A DNA stretch of 64,000 nucleotides from Polyangia bacterium (GTDB taxonomy: Bacteria > Myxococcota_A > Polyangia > Nannocystales > Nannocystaceae). Both the position numbers and the translations under genes were made by a program. The stretch lies in assembly GCA_030424595.1 (NCBI GenBank), contig JAUHWG010000016.1:124001-188000 (forward strand), given 5' to 3'. The notes beneath the pieces were generated by a model. That model saw nothing but the letters and a program-made list of their open reading frames with translations. It did not search any database and had not been told where the DNA came from. This document shows, in pieces, positions 36,733-45,310 of this stretch (its first letter is position 1; the number at the start of each line of letters is the position of its first letter).

Positions 36733-38205
36733 CTAGTGAGCGGCCTCGAGGCCGCGGCGAATCCCCTCGGCGTAGCTCGAGCGAGGAAATCGGCGGAGGA
36801 AGTCTTCGCTCGCCCGGTCGGCGGCCTTGTCCTTGCCGAGCTGGCGGAGGGCGTCGATCTGGCCGCGGAGGGCCTCCTCTGCCATCGCCCCGGAGGGCGC
36901 GCTGCGGAGGTAGGCGCGGAAGGCCTGGAGCGCCTTCGCCGGGCTGTGCAGAGGGCCGAGGTAGAGCTGTCCGAGGGAGGCCTGCGCCGTCCGGGCGATC
37001 GAGGTCGAGCCGTGCTCGCGGATCAGGCGGCGGTAGGTCCTTGCGGCCCCGCGGTAGTCCGCCGCTCCCCGCAGGCGCTGGGCATCCCCGAGGAGCTCCC
37101 GCGGATCGCTCGCGACGGGGCGTCGCTCCGAGCTGTCCGTGTCTGTCGGGCTCTCGCCGTCGATCGTCGCGTCGATCGTCGCGTCGAGCGTCGCGTCGGT
37201 CGGCGCCTCGTCCTGGCCCTCGTCCTGGCCCTCGTCCTGGCCCGCGTCCTGGCCCGCTTCGCCGGCGGACTCGTCCGCGACGGACCCCTCGGGGCCGAGG
37301 CTCGGACTCCCGAGCACGTCCCCTTCCGCCAGGAGACGTGCTTCGCCGTCGACCTCGACGAGGAGGGAGCCCCGCTCGACCTTCAGCTCCCATGCGCTCT
37401 CGGTGCGGGTGATCGTCGCGACGCCGGCCGAGTCGCCGAGGAGCGCGACGCCGGCGACGCGGACAAAGACGATGCCGACCTCCGGGGCCGCCAACTCGAT
37501 CTCGACCTCGACGCGACCTCGATCGAGCACCAGGGCGGAGCTGCGGAGGGTGAGCTTGGCCGCGGCGCTAGGCGGCATCGGGGGCTCCGCTGACGTCGGC
37601 TCTGCCTGGGCGCAGGCCCGGAGCTGGCCGGGGACTCCGACGCAGGCGCCCGCGCCCAGCTCGAGCGGGCCGCCGCCGAGGGCGAGGGGGCCTGCGCCTT
37701 CGAGGGGACGCCCTGCGCGGCTCGCAGGCCCCCGCAGCAGCGAGAGCGCGGGCTTCGCGGGGACGGTCGGCGAGGGAGCGGCTGCGGCGATCTGTGCCGG
37801 CCTTGTCGAGATGTCCTCGGGGACATCTTTTGGCGGGGAGGCGAGGAGGAGCCAGCTCGCCGCCGCCGCGAGGCCGGTGGTCAGCCCGCCGAGGAGGACG
37901 ATCGGGCGCCACCGCGGGCGCTCGGGGGTCTCGGCGGCGCCCTGGGTCGGGGCGGCGAGATAGCGAGCGACGGCCGCGGCGATCAGGGCTTCGTCGTCGT
38001 CGCTGCCGGCGGGCGCTGGCCGGTGGGCGCGGGCGCGGAGCTCTCGGAGCAGCTCCTGCTCGGCCCGGGCCGCGTCTCCCTCGGCTCGGTGCTCGCGGAC
38101 GAACTCAGCCTCGGCGCGCGAGGCCTCGCCGACCGCCTCGGAGTCCGCCAGCCGTCGCCAGCGGAGGTCCTCTTGGGTGTCATCGGTGCTGCGGCTTCGG
38201 CTCAT
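36733..38205 (-). CDS. FecR-type / TPR protein, probable anti-sigma partner
   Basis: 490 residues. A charged N-terminal cytoplasmic part (1-95), one membrane helix near 100-120 (LLGGLTTGLAAAASWLLLA), a FecR-like beta domain at about 200-290 (GRVEVEIEL...GVATITR...VERGSLLVEVDGEARLLAEGDVL), an acidic linker, and a C-terminal TPR-like region (YRGAARTYRRLIREH; AKALQAFRAYLRSAP). Its ATG overlaps the sigma-factor stop as ATGA (38202-38205), so translation is coupled. By analogy with FecR it would sequester and signal to the sigma factor across the membrane. This is inference; there is no direct zinc anti-sigma motif. Confidence 0.75.
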   Translation of the reverse strand: MSRSRSTDDTQEDLRWRRLADSEAVGEASRAEAEFVREHRAEGDAARAEQELLRELRARAHRPAPAGSDDDEALIAAAVARYLAAPTQGAAETPERPRWRPIVLLGGLTTGLAAAASWLLLASPPKDVPEDISTRPAQIAAAAPSPTVPAKPALSLLRGPASRAGRPLEGAGPLALGGGPLELGAGACVGVPGQLRACAQAEPTSAEPPMPPSAAAKLTLRSSALVLDRGRVEVEIELAAPEVGIVFVRVAGVALLGDSAGVATITRTESAWELKVERGSLLVEVDGEARLLAEGDVLGSPSLGPEGSVADESAGEAGQDAGQDEGQDEGQDEAPTDATLDATIDATIDGESPTDTDSSERRPVASDPRELLGDAQRLRGAADYRGAARTYRRLIREHGSTSIARTAQASLGQLYLGPLHSPAKALQAFRAYLRSAPSGAMAEEALRGQIDALRQLGKDKAADRASEDFLRRFPRSSYAEGIRRGLEAAH

Positions 38206-38831
38206 CGGGGCCTCACTTTCTGCTGGGGGCCGAGGTTGAGATCGCGGCGGATGTGGCGACGGATCGTCGCCATCGCCTTGAGCACCCGCGACTTGACGGT
38301 CGGCACAGGGGCGCCGGTGAGGGCGGCGATCTCGGGGATGGTGTGCTCCATGGCGTGGCGGAGGAGGAGCGCCTCGCGTTGGTTGTCGGGGAGGAGGTCG
38401 AGGTAGTCGTCGACCGCCCGCGGCAGGTGCTCGCAGAGGCGGGCGTCGGGCTCCCGTGGATCCGAGAGGTGATGCTCGTCGAGCTCGACGGTCGAGACCC
38501 GACGGCGGCGCTTGAGGGTCCGGAGGCTCACGCGGATGGTGATCCTCCGCGCCCAGGCCTCGAGCGGACCGTGGCCGGCGTAGTTACCCGCGGACTGGAG
38601 GAGCTCGACCAGCGCCGCCTGGCAGAGGTCGTCGGCGTCGCTGCCGGGCCCGACGAGGCCGCGGACGACCCGTCGGACGACGGGCAAGAGCCGGCGGGCG
38701 AAGGCGGTCGCCGCCTCGGGATCGGCAGCGCCGACAGAGCTCGCCAGCGCCCGCTCCTCGGCGAAGGGAGCGACGCCCGGGGGCTGGGCGACCGCGCGGA
38801 GCTGCGCGGCGGCCTCTGGCTCGGCGAACAT
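38202..38831 (-). CDS. ECF-type RNA polymerase sigma factor
   Basis: 209 residues from ATG 38831; the frame is open further upstream but that part is Arg/Pro-rich and unlike a sigma factor. Region 2 includes ADDLCQAALVELLQS; region 4 includes LLPDNQREALLLRHAMEHTIPEIAALTGAPVPTVKSRVLKA, with a helix-turn-helix. It is immediately followed, with a 4-base overlap, by the FecR/TPR gene. An outer-membrane-type gene ends 80 bases upstream on the same strand and may share the transcript. The target genes cannot be inferred from the window. Confidence 0.88.
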   Translation of the reverse strand: MFAEPEAAAQLRAVAQPPGVAPFAEERALASSVGAADPEAATAFARRLLPVVRRVVRGLVGPGSDADDLCQAALVELLQSAGNYAGHGPLEAWARRITIRVSLRTLKRRRRVSTVELDEHHLSDPREPDARLCEHLPRAVDDYLDLLPDNQREALLLRHAMEHTIPEIAALTGAPVPTVKSRVLKAMATIRRHIRRDLNLGPQQKVRPR

Positions 38832-38911
38832 GTCTTCTCTGGGTGGCACGGAGGATCGCGAGTGGTTGAAGAAAAGATCCGGCCGCTGGCCCCGCGCTGG
38901 GGGTGGCTCCG

Positions 38912-40099
38912 CTAGCGGACGTAGATGAGGCCCGCTTGGACGCTCGCGCCGACCGTCGACGGGGCCGCGACCGGAGCGCTGCCGGCGGGGGTCTTCGCCA
39001 CCAGGTCGAGGTTGCGCAGCCAGAGGTCGAGGCCCGCGGTCAGCGAGAGGCCGAAGCCGCGGCCGAGGTAGACGCCGGCGGTGGTCGCAGGACCGGCGCT
39101 GACCCGCACGCCGGCGCCCCGCAGGGCCTGCGAGCTCTCGACCGGCCACCAGGCGAGCGCTTCGCCCCGCACCGCGAGGGCCGGCTCGATGAAGGCGCGA
39201 CGCTGCGCTCCCAGGGTCGCGCGGTAGCCGAGGCGGAGGCCGAGCCCGCCGCGGCCGAGGCGGAGGCGGGCCCCGTCGTAGCGGGCGTCGCCGAGGGTCG
39301 GGGTCAGGACACCGTGCAGCAGCCACGAGGCGCCCAAGGTCAGGGCGAGGCCGCGGGCGCCGAGGAGGCCGACGCTCAGATCGACACCGTTGCCCCAGGG
39401 GAGCGCGGAGGCGTAGCTCGAGCCTGCATAGCCGAGGCCGAGGAGGAGCCGCGCACGCGTGCGCTGAACCTCGCCTGGCACAGGCTCCTCGGGTGCCTCG
39501 GTCGCGGCCGGATCCGCGTCGGCTGCGGGCTCTGCCTGGCGCCCGGGGAGGGGCACCTCTTCCATGTCCGGCGGCGGGTCGCTCTTTGTCAGGGAGGTGG
39601 CGAGCCCGCGGATCACGACGCCGAGGATCTCTTGGGTCTCGACCGGCTCCTCGGAGAGGGTCAGCGCCCGCATGTAGAGGCGCTCGGGATCATCGAGGAG
39701 GAGGTAGAGGGTCGCCTCGCCGGAGGCGGGGCGCTCGAGCCAGAAGACCGCCTCCGCGCCGGCCTCGATCCGCCCGCGGGCCCAGCCCAGGTGTCCGCGG
39801 AGGCCGTCGCCTGCGCTGCGGAGCTCGACCTCCGGGGTGATCGCGAGGTCTGTCAGGTGGCCCCGCAGGGTGAGCTCGGTGGGCGCCGCCTGGAGCTCGT
39901 CGTCCGCGGAGATCGCGAGGACGATCCGGGTCGCCGCTCGATCACCAGGGGTTGGGGCCGACCCCGCATCGCCCTCTGCGGCGTCGTCGTCTGTCGTCGT
40001 CGTCGTCGTCGTCGACGTCGTCGTCGTCGGCGCGGAGACGGTCGCCGGTTCGGCGAGGACGAGGGCGAGCGTGAGGGGGTGTCGGAGGAGGGCGAGCAT
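38912..40099 (-). CDS. Probable outer-membrane beta-barrel protein of unknown family
   Basis: 395 residues. N-terminal signal sequence, then a Thr-rich stretch (TTTTSTTTTTTTDDD) and an alpha/beta domain of about 150 residues. After an acidic/Pro linker the C-terminal half consists of alternating hydrophobic strands (for example LLLGLGYAGSSYA; GLALTLGASWLLHG; GLGLRLGYRATLG) and ends GLIYVR. This fits an outer-membrane barrel. I do not recognise the family. It is upstream of the sigma/FecR pair on the same strand with an 80-base gap. Confidence 0.6.
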   Translation of the reverse strand: MLALLRHPLTLALVLAEPATVSAPTTTTSTTTTTTTDDDAAEGDAGSAPTPGDRAATRIVLAISADDELQAAPTELTLRGHLTDLAITPEVELRSAGDGLRGHLGWARGRIEAGAEAVFWLERPASGEATLYLLLDDPERLYMRALTLSEEPVETQEILGVVIRGLATSLTKSDPPPDMEEVPLPGRQAEPAADADPAATEAPEEPVPGEVQRTRARLLLGLGYAGSSYASALPWGNGVDLSVGLLGARGLALTLGASWLLHGVLTPTLGDARYDGARLRLGRGGLGLRLGYRATLGAQRRAFIEPALAVRGEALAWWPVESSQALRGAGVRVSAGPATTAGVYLGRGFGLSLTAGLDLWLRNLDLVAKTPAGSAPVAAPSTVGASVQAGLIYVR

Positions 40100-40120
40100 C
40101 GTGATCGCCGCGTTCTTGGC

Positions 40121-40540
40121 TCAGCAGGTGAAGCAGGCGCCGACGACCGTCGACGCTCCCGCCTCGAGCGTCGTGTTGTTCGAGGAGGCGATCCCCCGCC
40201 ACTCCGACACAGAGTCGCCGATCGCGGTCGAGGTGTGGTTCCACCGGGTGTCGACGACAGCCTCGTCTGGGGTCAGCTCGACCAGCACCCACCACTCTTG
40301 GCGGCTCTCGGCGTCGTTGGTCAGCATCAGCTCGTAGCAGGAGCCGGACTCCCAGTCGCTCATCAAGGTGCGGTCGATCGAGAGCCCCGATGCGGCGTCG
40401 AGGATGTCGAGGGCGCAGCGTCCGGTCGCAGGCTCGCTGAGCGGCTCGCTGAGGTCCAGGACCTCGCCCTCGCCGCGACAGCCGAGGCCGAGGCCGAGGC
40501 TCGCGAGGAAGAGGAGCCCGGCGAGCTTGTCGACTTCCAC
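40121..40540 (-). CDS. Small lipoprotein with CBM2-like domain
   Basis: 139 residues from GTG 40540, which places KLAGLLFLASLGLGLGC at the N-terminus as a proper lipoprotein signal (ATG 40600 is in frame but adds an Arg-rich lead). The mature part is about 110 residues and resembles the CBM2-like end of the DUF1592 protein: Cys near the start, a TN-type strand, EWWVLVELTP, a TRWNHT segment, and a final EAGAS ... Cys. The two share the W-N, A-I/IASS-N and Pro/Glu-x-S pattern. CBM2 domains bind cellulose or chitin in known cases; binding here is unproven. It lies 22 bases upstream of the barrel gene on the same strand. Confidence 0.62.
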   Translation of the reverse strand: MEVDKLAGLLFLASLGLGLGCRGEGEVLDLSEPLSEPATGRCALDILDAASGLSIDRTLMSDWESGSCYELMLTNDAESRQEWWVLVELTPDEAVVDTRWNHTSTAIGDSVSEWRGIASSNNTTLEAGASTVVGACFTC

Positions 40541-40743
40541 AGAGGCCTCGTAGCCCAGGATTCGGCGGCGACGCAACCACGGGCCCCGACGACGAGCCAT
40601 CGCCCCGTGCGCGGCCGTAGCTCGGGTGTGCGATAATGCGCGCCCTGTCGTCGCGCTCGCCTTGGGCGGTCATCGCTCGCCGCTGCGCGAGGAGCGGTCA
40701 ATCTTTCGCCTTCCGTCGCCGGACACTCTGTTATCCACGGCCC

Positions 40744-43700
40744 ATGTCGAAAGAACAGCGGCCGATCACCAAGCTCCTCTGCGCCAACCGAGGGGAGATC
40801 GCGATCCGGGTCTTTCGCGCGGCGACCGAGCTCGGGATCCGCACCGTCGCGATCTTCAGCCACGAAGATCGGGTGCACCTCCACCGCTACAAGGCGGACG
40901 AGGCCTACATGTTGCCGCGGGATCGGAGCCCCGTCGGCGCCTATCTGAGCGTCGACTCGGTTCTCGCGATCGCCCGCGCGAACGGGGTCGACGCGATCCA
41001 CCCGGGCTACGGCTTCCTCGCCGAGAACCCGAGCTTCGCCCGCGCCTGCGCGGACGCGGGGATCACCTTCGTCGGCCCCGAGGCGCGGATCCTAGAGTCC
41101 TTCGGCGACAAGACGACCGCTCGGTCGCTGGCGATCGAGTGCGGGGTCCCGGTGGTCCCCGGCAGCGACGGCCCCGTCGCCACGATCGAGGCGGCCCGTG
41201 CCTTCGTCGCCGAGCACGGCTACCCGATCATCATCAAGGCGGCGATGGGCGGCGGCGGCCGGGGGATGCGGGTCGTCCGCGGCCAAGGCGAGCTCGCCGA
41301 GGCCTTCTCGCGGGCGGCGTCCGAGGCCCAGTCGGCCTTCGGCGACGGCACCGTCTTTATCGAGCGCTTCGTCGAGGAGCCGCGGCACATCGAGATCCAG
41401 CTCCTCGGCGATCTCCACGGCGACGTCGTCCACCTCTTCGAGCGGGACTGCTCGGTCCAGCGCCGCCACCAAAAGGTGATCGAGATGGCGCCGGCGCTCC
41501 GCCTCGCCCCGGAGGTCCGCGAGGCGCTCTACAGGGACGCGCTCCGGCTCGCCGAGCACGTCGGCTACCAAAACGCCGGAACCGCGGAGTTCCTGGTGGA
41601 CCGCGAGGGGCGCCACTACTTCATCGAGATCAACCCCCGGATCCAGGTCGAGCACACGGTCACCGAGGAGATCACGGGGATCGATCTCGTCCAGTCGCAG
41701 ATCCGGATCGCCGGCGGTGAGACCCTGGAGGAGCTCGGCCTCGTCCAGGGAGCGCTCTCCCACTACGGTCACGCGATCCAGTGCCGGGTGACGACGGAGG
41801 ACGCCAAGGAGGGCTTTCGCCCGGACACCGGGCGGATCGAGGCCTTTCGCTCGGCGAGCGGGATGGGGATCCGACTCGACGGCGGCTCGGGCTACGCGGG
41901 CGCTGTCATCTCGCCCCACTACGACTCGCTCCTGGTCAAGGTGACCGCCAAGGCGCTGACCTTCGCCTCGGCGACGCAGAAGCTCCAGCGCGCGCTCGCG
42001 GAGTTCCGCGTCCGCGGGGTCAAGACCAACATCCCCTTCCTGCAAAAGGTCCTCGCCCACCCGGACTTCACCTCGGGCGCTGTGACCACCGGCTTTGTCG
42101 ACCGAAGCCCAGAGCTCTTCACCTTCGCCCGCCGCCGCAACCGGGCCCAGCGGCTCCTCCGCTTCTTGGCCGAGGTCGCCGTCAACGGGCCGACGACGCC
42201 GTGGGCGAGCAAGAGCCCGCCGGCCCGGGTCCAGCCGGAGATCCCCCAGCCGCCGCTCGGCGAGCCTGTCCCCAAGGGCTGGCGTGACGTGCTCCTCGCG
42301 GAGGGCCCCGAGGGCTTCGCCGCCGCGGTCCGCGGGCATCGCGGGCTCCTGATCACCGACACCACCTGGCGCGACGCTCACCAGTCGCTCTTGGCGACCC
42401 GGGTCCGCACCGGGGACATCGCCGCGATCGCGCCGATCACCTCGCACCTGATGGCGCCGGCCTTCTCGATGGAGATGTGGGGCGGGGCGACCTTTGACGT
42501 CGCCCTCCGCTTCCTCCGCGAGTGCCCCTGGGATCGCCTGGACCAGCTCCGGGCGCTGGTCCCCAACATCCCCTTCCAGATGCTCCTGCGCGGGGCGAAC
42601 GCGGTCGGCTACACCAACTACCCCGACAACGTGGTCAAGCGCTTCGTCCGCGACGCGGCGAGCCACGGGATCGACGTCTTCCGGATCTTCGACTGCCTCA
42701 ACTACGCTGAGAACCTCAAGCTCGGGATCGACGCCGTCGGCGAGGCCGGCGGGGTCATCGAGGCCTCGCTCTGCTACACCGGCGACGTCGCCGACGCCTC
42801 GCGGACCAAGTACTCGCTGCAGTACTACGTCGATCTCGCGGGGACCCTGGTGGAGCTCGGCACCCACGTGCTCGCGATCAAGGACATGGCCGGGCTGCTC
42901 AAGCCGCGGGCGGCGACGCTGCTGGTCCGGACGCTCCGCGAGGCCTTCCCGCAGGTGCCGATCCACGTCCACACCCACGACACCGCCGGCACCGGCGTCG
43001 CGTCGATGATCGCGGCCGCCGAGGCCGGCGCGGACGTGGTCGACGCGGCCTCCTCGGCGATGTCGGGGATGACCTCTCAGCCCGCCCTCGGGGCGATCGT
43101 CGCCGGGGTCGCCGGCGGTCCCCGGGACACCGGCCTCGAGATCGGCACGCTCCAGCCGATCAACACCTACTGGGAGCAGCTGCGCGGCGTCTACGCGCCC
43201 TTCGAGAGCGGCCTCCACTCGGGCTCGGCCGACGTCTACCTCCACGAGATGCCGGGGGGGCAGTACACCAACCTCCAGTTCCAGGCGGGCGCCCTCGGCC
43301 TCGCCCACCGCTGGCCGGCGATCAAGCGGGCCTACGCCGCGGCGAACCGGCTCCTCGGCGATCTGATCAAGGTGACGCCCTCGTCCAAGGTGGTCGGCGA
43401 TCTCGCCCAGTTCATGGTCCAAAACGACCTCGACGAGGCCGCGGTGCTGGAGCAGGCGGAGACCCTCTCGTTCCCGAAGAGCGTCGTCGACTTCTTCATC
43501 GGCAACCTCGGGATCCCCTACGGCGGCTTCCCGGAGCCGCTGCGGACCCGGGTCCTGCGCGGGCGGGAGCCGGTGCTCGGGCGGCCCGGCGCGAGCCTGC
43601 CCCCGCTCGACTTCGACGCCCTCCGGGTCGCCCTGGAGGAGGAGCACGGGAAGCAGCTGCGCGACGTCGACGTCACGTCGGCGGCGATCTACCCGGCGGT

Positions 43701-44199
43701 GTTCCGCGAGTACCTCGAGTTCCGCGCCCGCTACAGCGACGTCTCCAAGCTGCCGACCCGGGCCTACTTCGCGCCGCTCGGGATCGACGAGGAGCTCAGC
43801 GTCGAGATCGAGACCGGCAAGACCCTGATCGTCCGCCTGATGGCGATAGGCGAACTCTCCGACGACGGCCACCGCGAGGTCTACTTCGAGCTCAACGGCC
43901 AGCCCCGCTCGCTGCGGGTCGCCGACGCAGCCGCGTCGACGACGATCGTCACGCGGGAGCGGGCCGACGCCGCCGATCGGGCGTCGATCGCCGCGCCGAT
44001 GCCCGGGGCTGTGGTCGAGGTCCGGGTGGCCAACGGCGCGGAGGTGAGGGCCGGAGAGGCGATGGTCGTGCTCTCGGCGATGAAGATGGAGACCGTCGTC
44101 GCTGCGCCCCACGCCGGTGTTGTCGGCCGGGTTGCGGTCGCGGTCGGCGATGTCGTGGACGGCGGCGATCTCCTGCTGATGGTCAAGCCGGCCGAGTAG
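40744..44199 (+). CDS. pyc: Pyruvate carboxylase
   Basis: 1151 residues, the full single-chain form. Order: biotin carboxylase with ATP-grasp (about 1-460; AMGGGGRGM near 173, INPRIQVEHTVTEE near 300); carboxyltransferase (about 530-830; DTTWRDAHQSLLATRVR and KDMAGLLKP); a PYC/OadA region; and the biotinyl domain with AMKMET at 1112-1117 (biotin on Lys 1114). It carboxylates pyruvate to oxaloacetate for anaplerosis and gluconeogenesis. ATG 40744 is chosen because the extension to 40636 is Arg/Ser-rich and non-homologous. TATCCA lies 6 bases before the ATG, and a GATAAT at 40632-40637 might be a second -10. Confidence 0.97.
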   Translation: MSKEQRPITKLLCANRGEIAIRVFRAATELGIRTVAIFSHEDRVHLHRYKADEAYMLPRDRSPVGAYLSVDSVLAIARANGVDAIHPGYGFLAENPSFARACADAGITFVGPEARILESFGDKTTARSLAIECGVPVVPGSDGPVATIEAARAFVAEHGYPIIIKAAMGGGGRGMRVVRGQGELAEAFSRAASEAQSAFGDGTVFIERFVEEPRHIEIQLLGDLHGDVVHLFERDCSVQRRHQKVIEMAPALRLAPEVREALYRDALRLAEHVGYQNAGTAEFLVDREGRHYFIEINPRIQVEHTVTEEITGIDLVQSQIRIAGGETLEELGLVQGALSHYGHAIQCRVTTEDAKEGFRPDTGRIEAFRSASGMGIRLDGGSGYAGAVISPHYDSLLVKVTAKALTFASATQKLQRALAEFRVRGVKTNIPFLQKVLAHPDFTSGAVTTGFVDRSPELFTFARRRNRAQRLLRFLAEVAVNGPTTPWASKSPPARVQPEIPQPPLGEPVPKGWRDVLLAEGPEGFAAAVRGHRGLLITDTTWRDAHQSLLATRVRTGDIAAIAPITSHLMAPAFSMEMWGGATFDVALRFLRECPWDRLDQLRALVPNIPFQMLLRGANAVGYTNYPDNVVKRFVRDAASHGIDVFRIFDCLNYAENLKLGIDAVGEAGGVIEASLCYTGDVADASRTKYSLQYYVDLAGTLVELGTHVLAIKDMAGLLKPRAATLLVRTLREAFPQVPIHVHTHDTAGTGVASMIAAAEAGADVVDAASSAMSGMTSQPALGAIVAGVAGGPRDTGLEIGTLQPINTYWEQLRGVYAPFESGLHSGSADVYLHEMPGGQYTNLQFQAGALGLAHRWPAIKRAYAAANRLLGDLIKVTPSSKVVGDLAQFMVQNDLDEAAVLEQAETLSFPKSVVDFFIGNLGIPYGGFPEPLRTRVLRGREPVLGRPGASLPPLDFDALRVALEEEHGKQLRDVDVTSAAIYPAVFREYLEFRARYSDVSKLPTRAYFAPLGIDEELSVEIETGKTLIVRLMAIGELSDDGHREVYFELNGQPRSLRVADAAASTTIVTRERADAADRASIAAPMPGAVVEVRVANGAEVRAGEAMVVLSAMKMETVVAAPHAGVVGRVAVAVGDVVDGGDLLLMVKPAE

Positions 44200-44329
44200 G
44201 GGAGCTCGCCCGCTCGCCCACGCGTCCGCTCGTTCGCCGGTCGCCCCGCTCGTTCGTGCGCCCGAACACGGCGAGCGGTCGACGGGCGTCGGCGCGGCCC
44301 CTGTCGCCGTCGGGGGCTAGGCCGAAGGC

Positions 44330-44551
44330 TCAGCCGAGCGTCCAGATCTCGCGGCCGGTCTTGAGCACTCGCTTTGAGATGTTGAACTCGTCAGCGCCCT
44401 CGGACTCGGCGATCGCCCGCAGCTCTGCGGTGTCTCCCTCGCTGCCGTCGCAGAAGCCGACCGGGCGGGGATTGTTGGGCTGCACCAGCTGAACCTTGAA
44501 CTCGCCGCGGTCCCAGCGGGTCTGTGTCTCATTGCTGTAGGGATGGATCAT
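44330..44551 (-). CDS. Small hypothetical protein (73 aa)
   Basis: 73 residues starting MIHPYSNETQTRWDRGEF, with PNNPRPVGFCDGSEG near the middle and REIWTLG at the end. The amino-acid composition is balanced, unlike shadow frames. TACCCT sits 9 bases upstream of the ATG. No family was recognised. The gene converges on pyruvate carboxylase. Confidence 0.55.
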   Translation of the reverse strand: MIHPYSNETQTRWDRGEFKVQLVQPNNPRPVGFCDGSEGDTAELRAIAESEGADEFNISKRVLKTGREIWTLG

Positions 44552-44780
44552 GGGGCTCGCAGGGTACGGGATCGCCGGACGGCTTTCACCCTCACGGGCC
44601 TGTCGGGCCGCGAGCGCGCGGGAGGATCCGCCGGGGGGTGCCCTTGATCGGCCCCAGGCTCCCGTGTCGAGCATCTTCGGCGTGACAGAGACACATGGTC
44701 GTGGGGGACAATTTTTTCTTACCGCGCCGGGGGCGACCGCTGCGCTCTCGTGGTGAGCGCTCGGGTCGTCGTGATCCTCG

Positions 44781-44955
44781 CGTCGGTGGGATGCGTCGGT
44801 TGGATGCGTCGGTGGGATGCGTCGGTGGGATGCGTCGGTGGGATGCGTCGGTGGGATGCGTCGGTGGGATGCGTCGGTGGGATGCGTCGGTGGGATGCGT
44901 CGGTGGGATGCGTCGGTGGGATGCGTCGGTTGGATGCGTCGGTTGGATGCGTCGT
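44781..44955. repeat. 13-bp tandem repeat array
   Basis: About thirteen head-to-tail copies of a GATGCGTCGGTGG unit; most are identical, with GTTG variants near both ends. There are no spacers. The 13-base period causes a frame change each unit, so it is not a coding linker. Confidence 0.92.
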
Positions 44956-44989
44956 TGTGTTCGGCTCGAGAGGTCGAGGGGTCGAGGTG

Positions 44990-45043
44990 GCGAAGCGGCG
45001 AAGTGGCGAAGTGGCGAAGTGGCGAAGTGGCGAAGTGGCGGAG
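44990..45043. repeat. 9-bp tandem repeat array
   Basis: Five to six copies of CGAAGTGGC follow the 13-bp array after about 35 bases. The array lies outside any supported gene. Confidence 0.85.
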
Positions 45044-45298
45044 CGCCGTCTCCTCCGCTCACCCGCCGGTGGCACGTTCGTTCATCTCAACCCTGCTCGA
45101 GCTAGCCCCTCCGTCTGGGTGCTGGCGGATGGCTCGATGATGAGCCGAGCGCCTCCCTCTTTGTAGATGTCCGCTGATTTGCCCGGCTCGCGGGCACGCA
45201 GCTCCGCGAGCGGATGCGCGAAGGTGCTAGGTTCAATGTGTCTCTTAGAACATATGTTTGTGAGGCGTTCAACGGGATCTTAAGGCCTGCAAAGACTG

Positions 45299-45304
45299 TA
45301 CGAT
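45299..45304 (+). promoter_or_regulatory. -10 hexamer of the propeller-like lipoprotein gene
   Basis: TACGAT is 6 bases before ATG 45311 and there is no ribosome site, as in several other genes here. No clear -35 is visible. Confidence 0.45.
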
Positions 45305-45310
45305 GGGCCT

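Larger units (their letters stand above)
44552..45310. other. 759-base gene-poor region with two repeat arrays
   Basis: It contains the 13-bp and 9-bp arrays listed separately, an AATTTTTTCTTACC patch near 44710, and the 10-bp palindrome AACATATGTT at 45249-45258, 41 bases before the -10 of the next gene. Open frames through the arrays encode only simple repeats. No gene is supported. Confidence 0.6.

Noticed and set aside
40636..40743. Upstream start for pyruvate carboxylase
   Set aside because: The extra 36 residues are Arg/Ser-rich with no similarity to the biotin carboxylase N-terminus, which begins right after ATG 40744.
44781..45043. CRISPR-like array or repeat protein gene
   Set aside because: No spacers; the 13-base unit shifts frame each copy, so it does not encode a stable linker, and translations are simple repeats on every frame.
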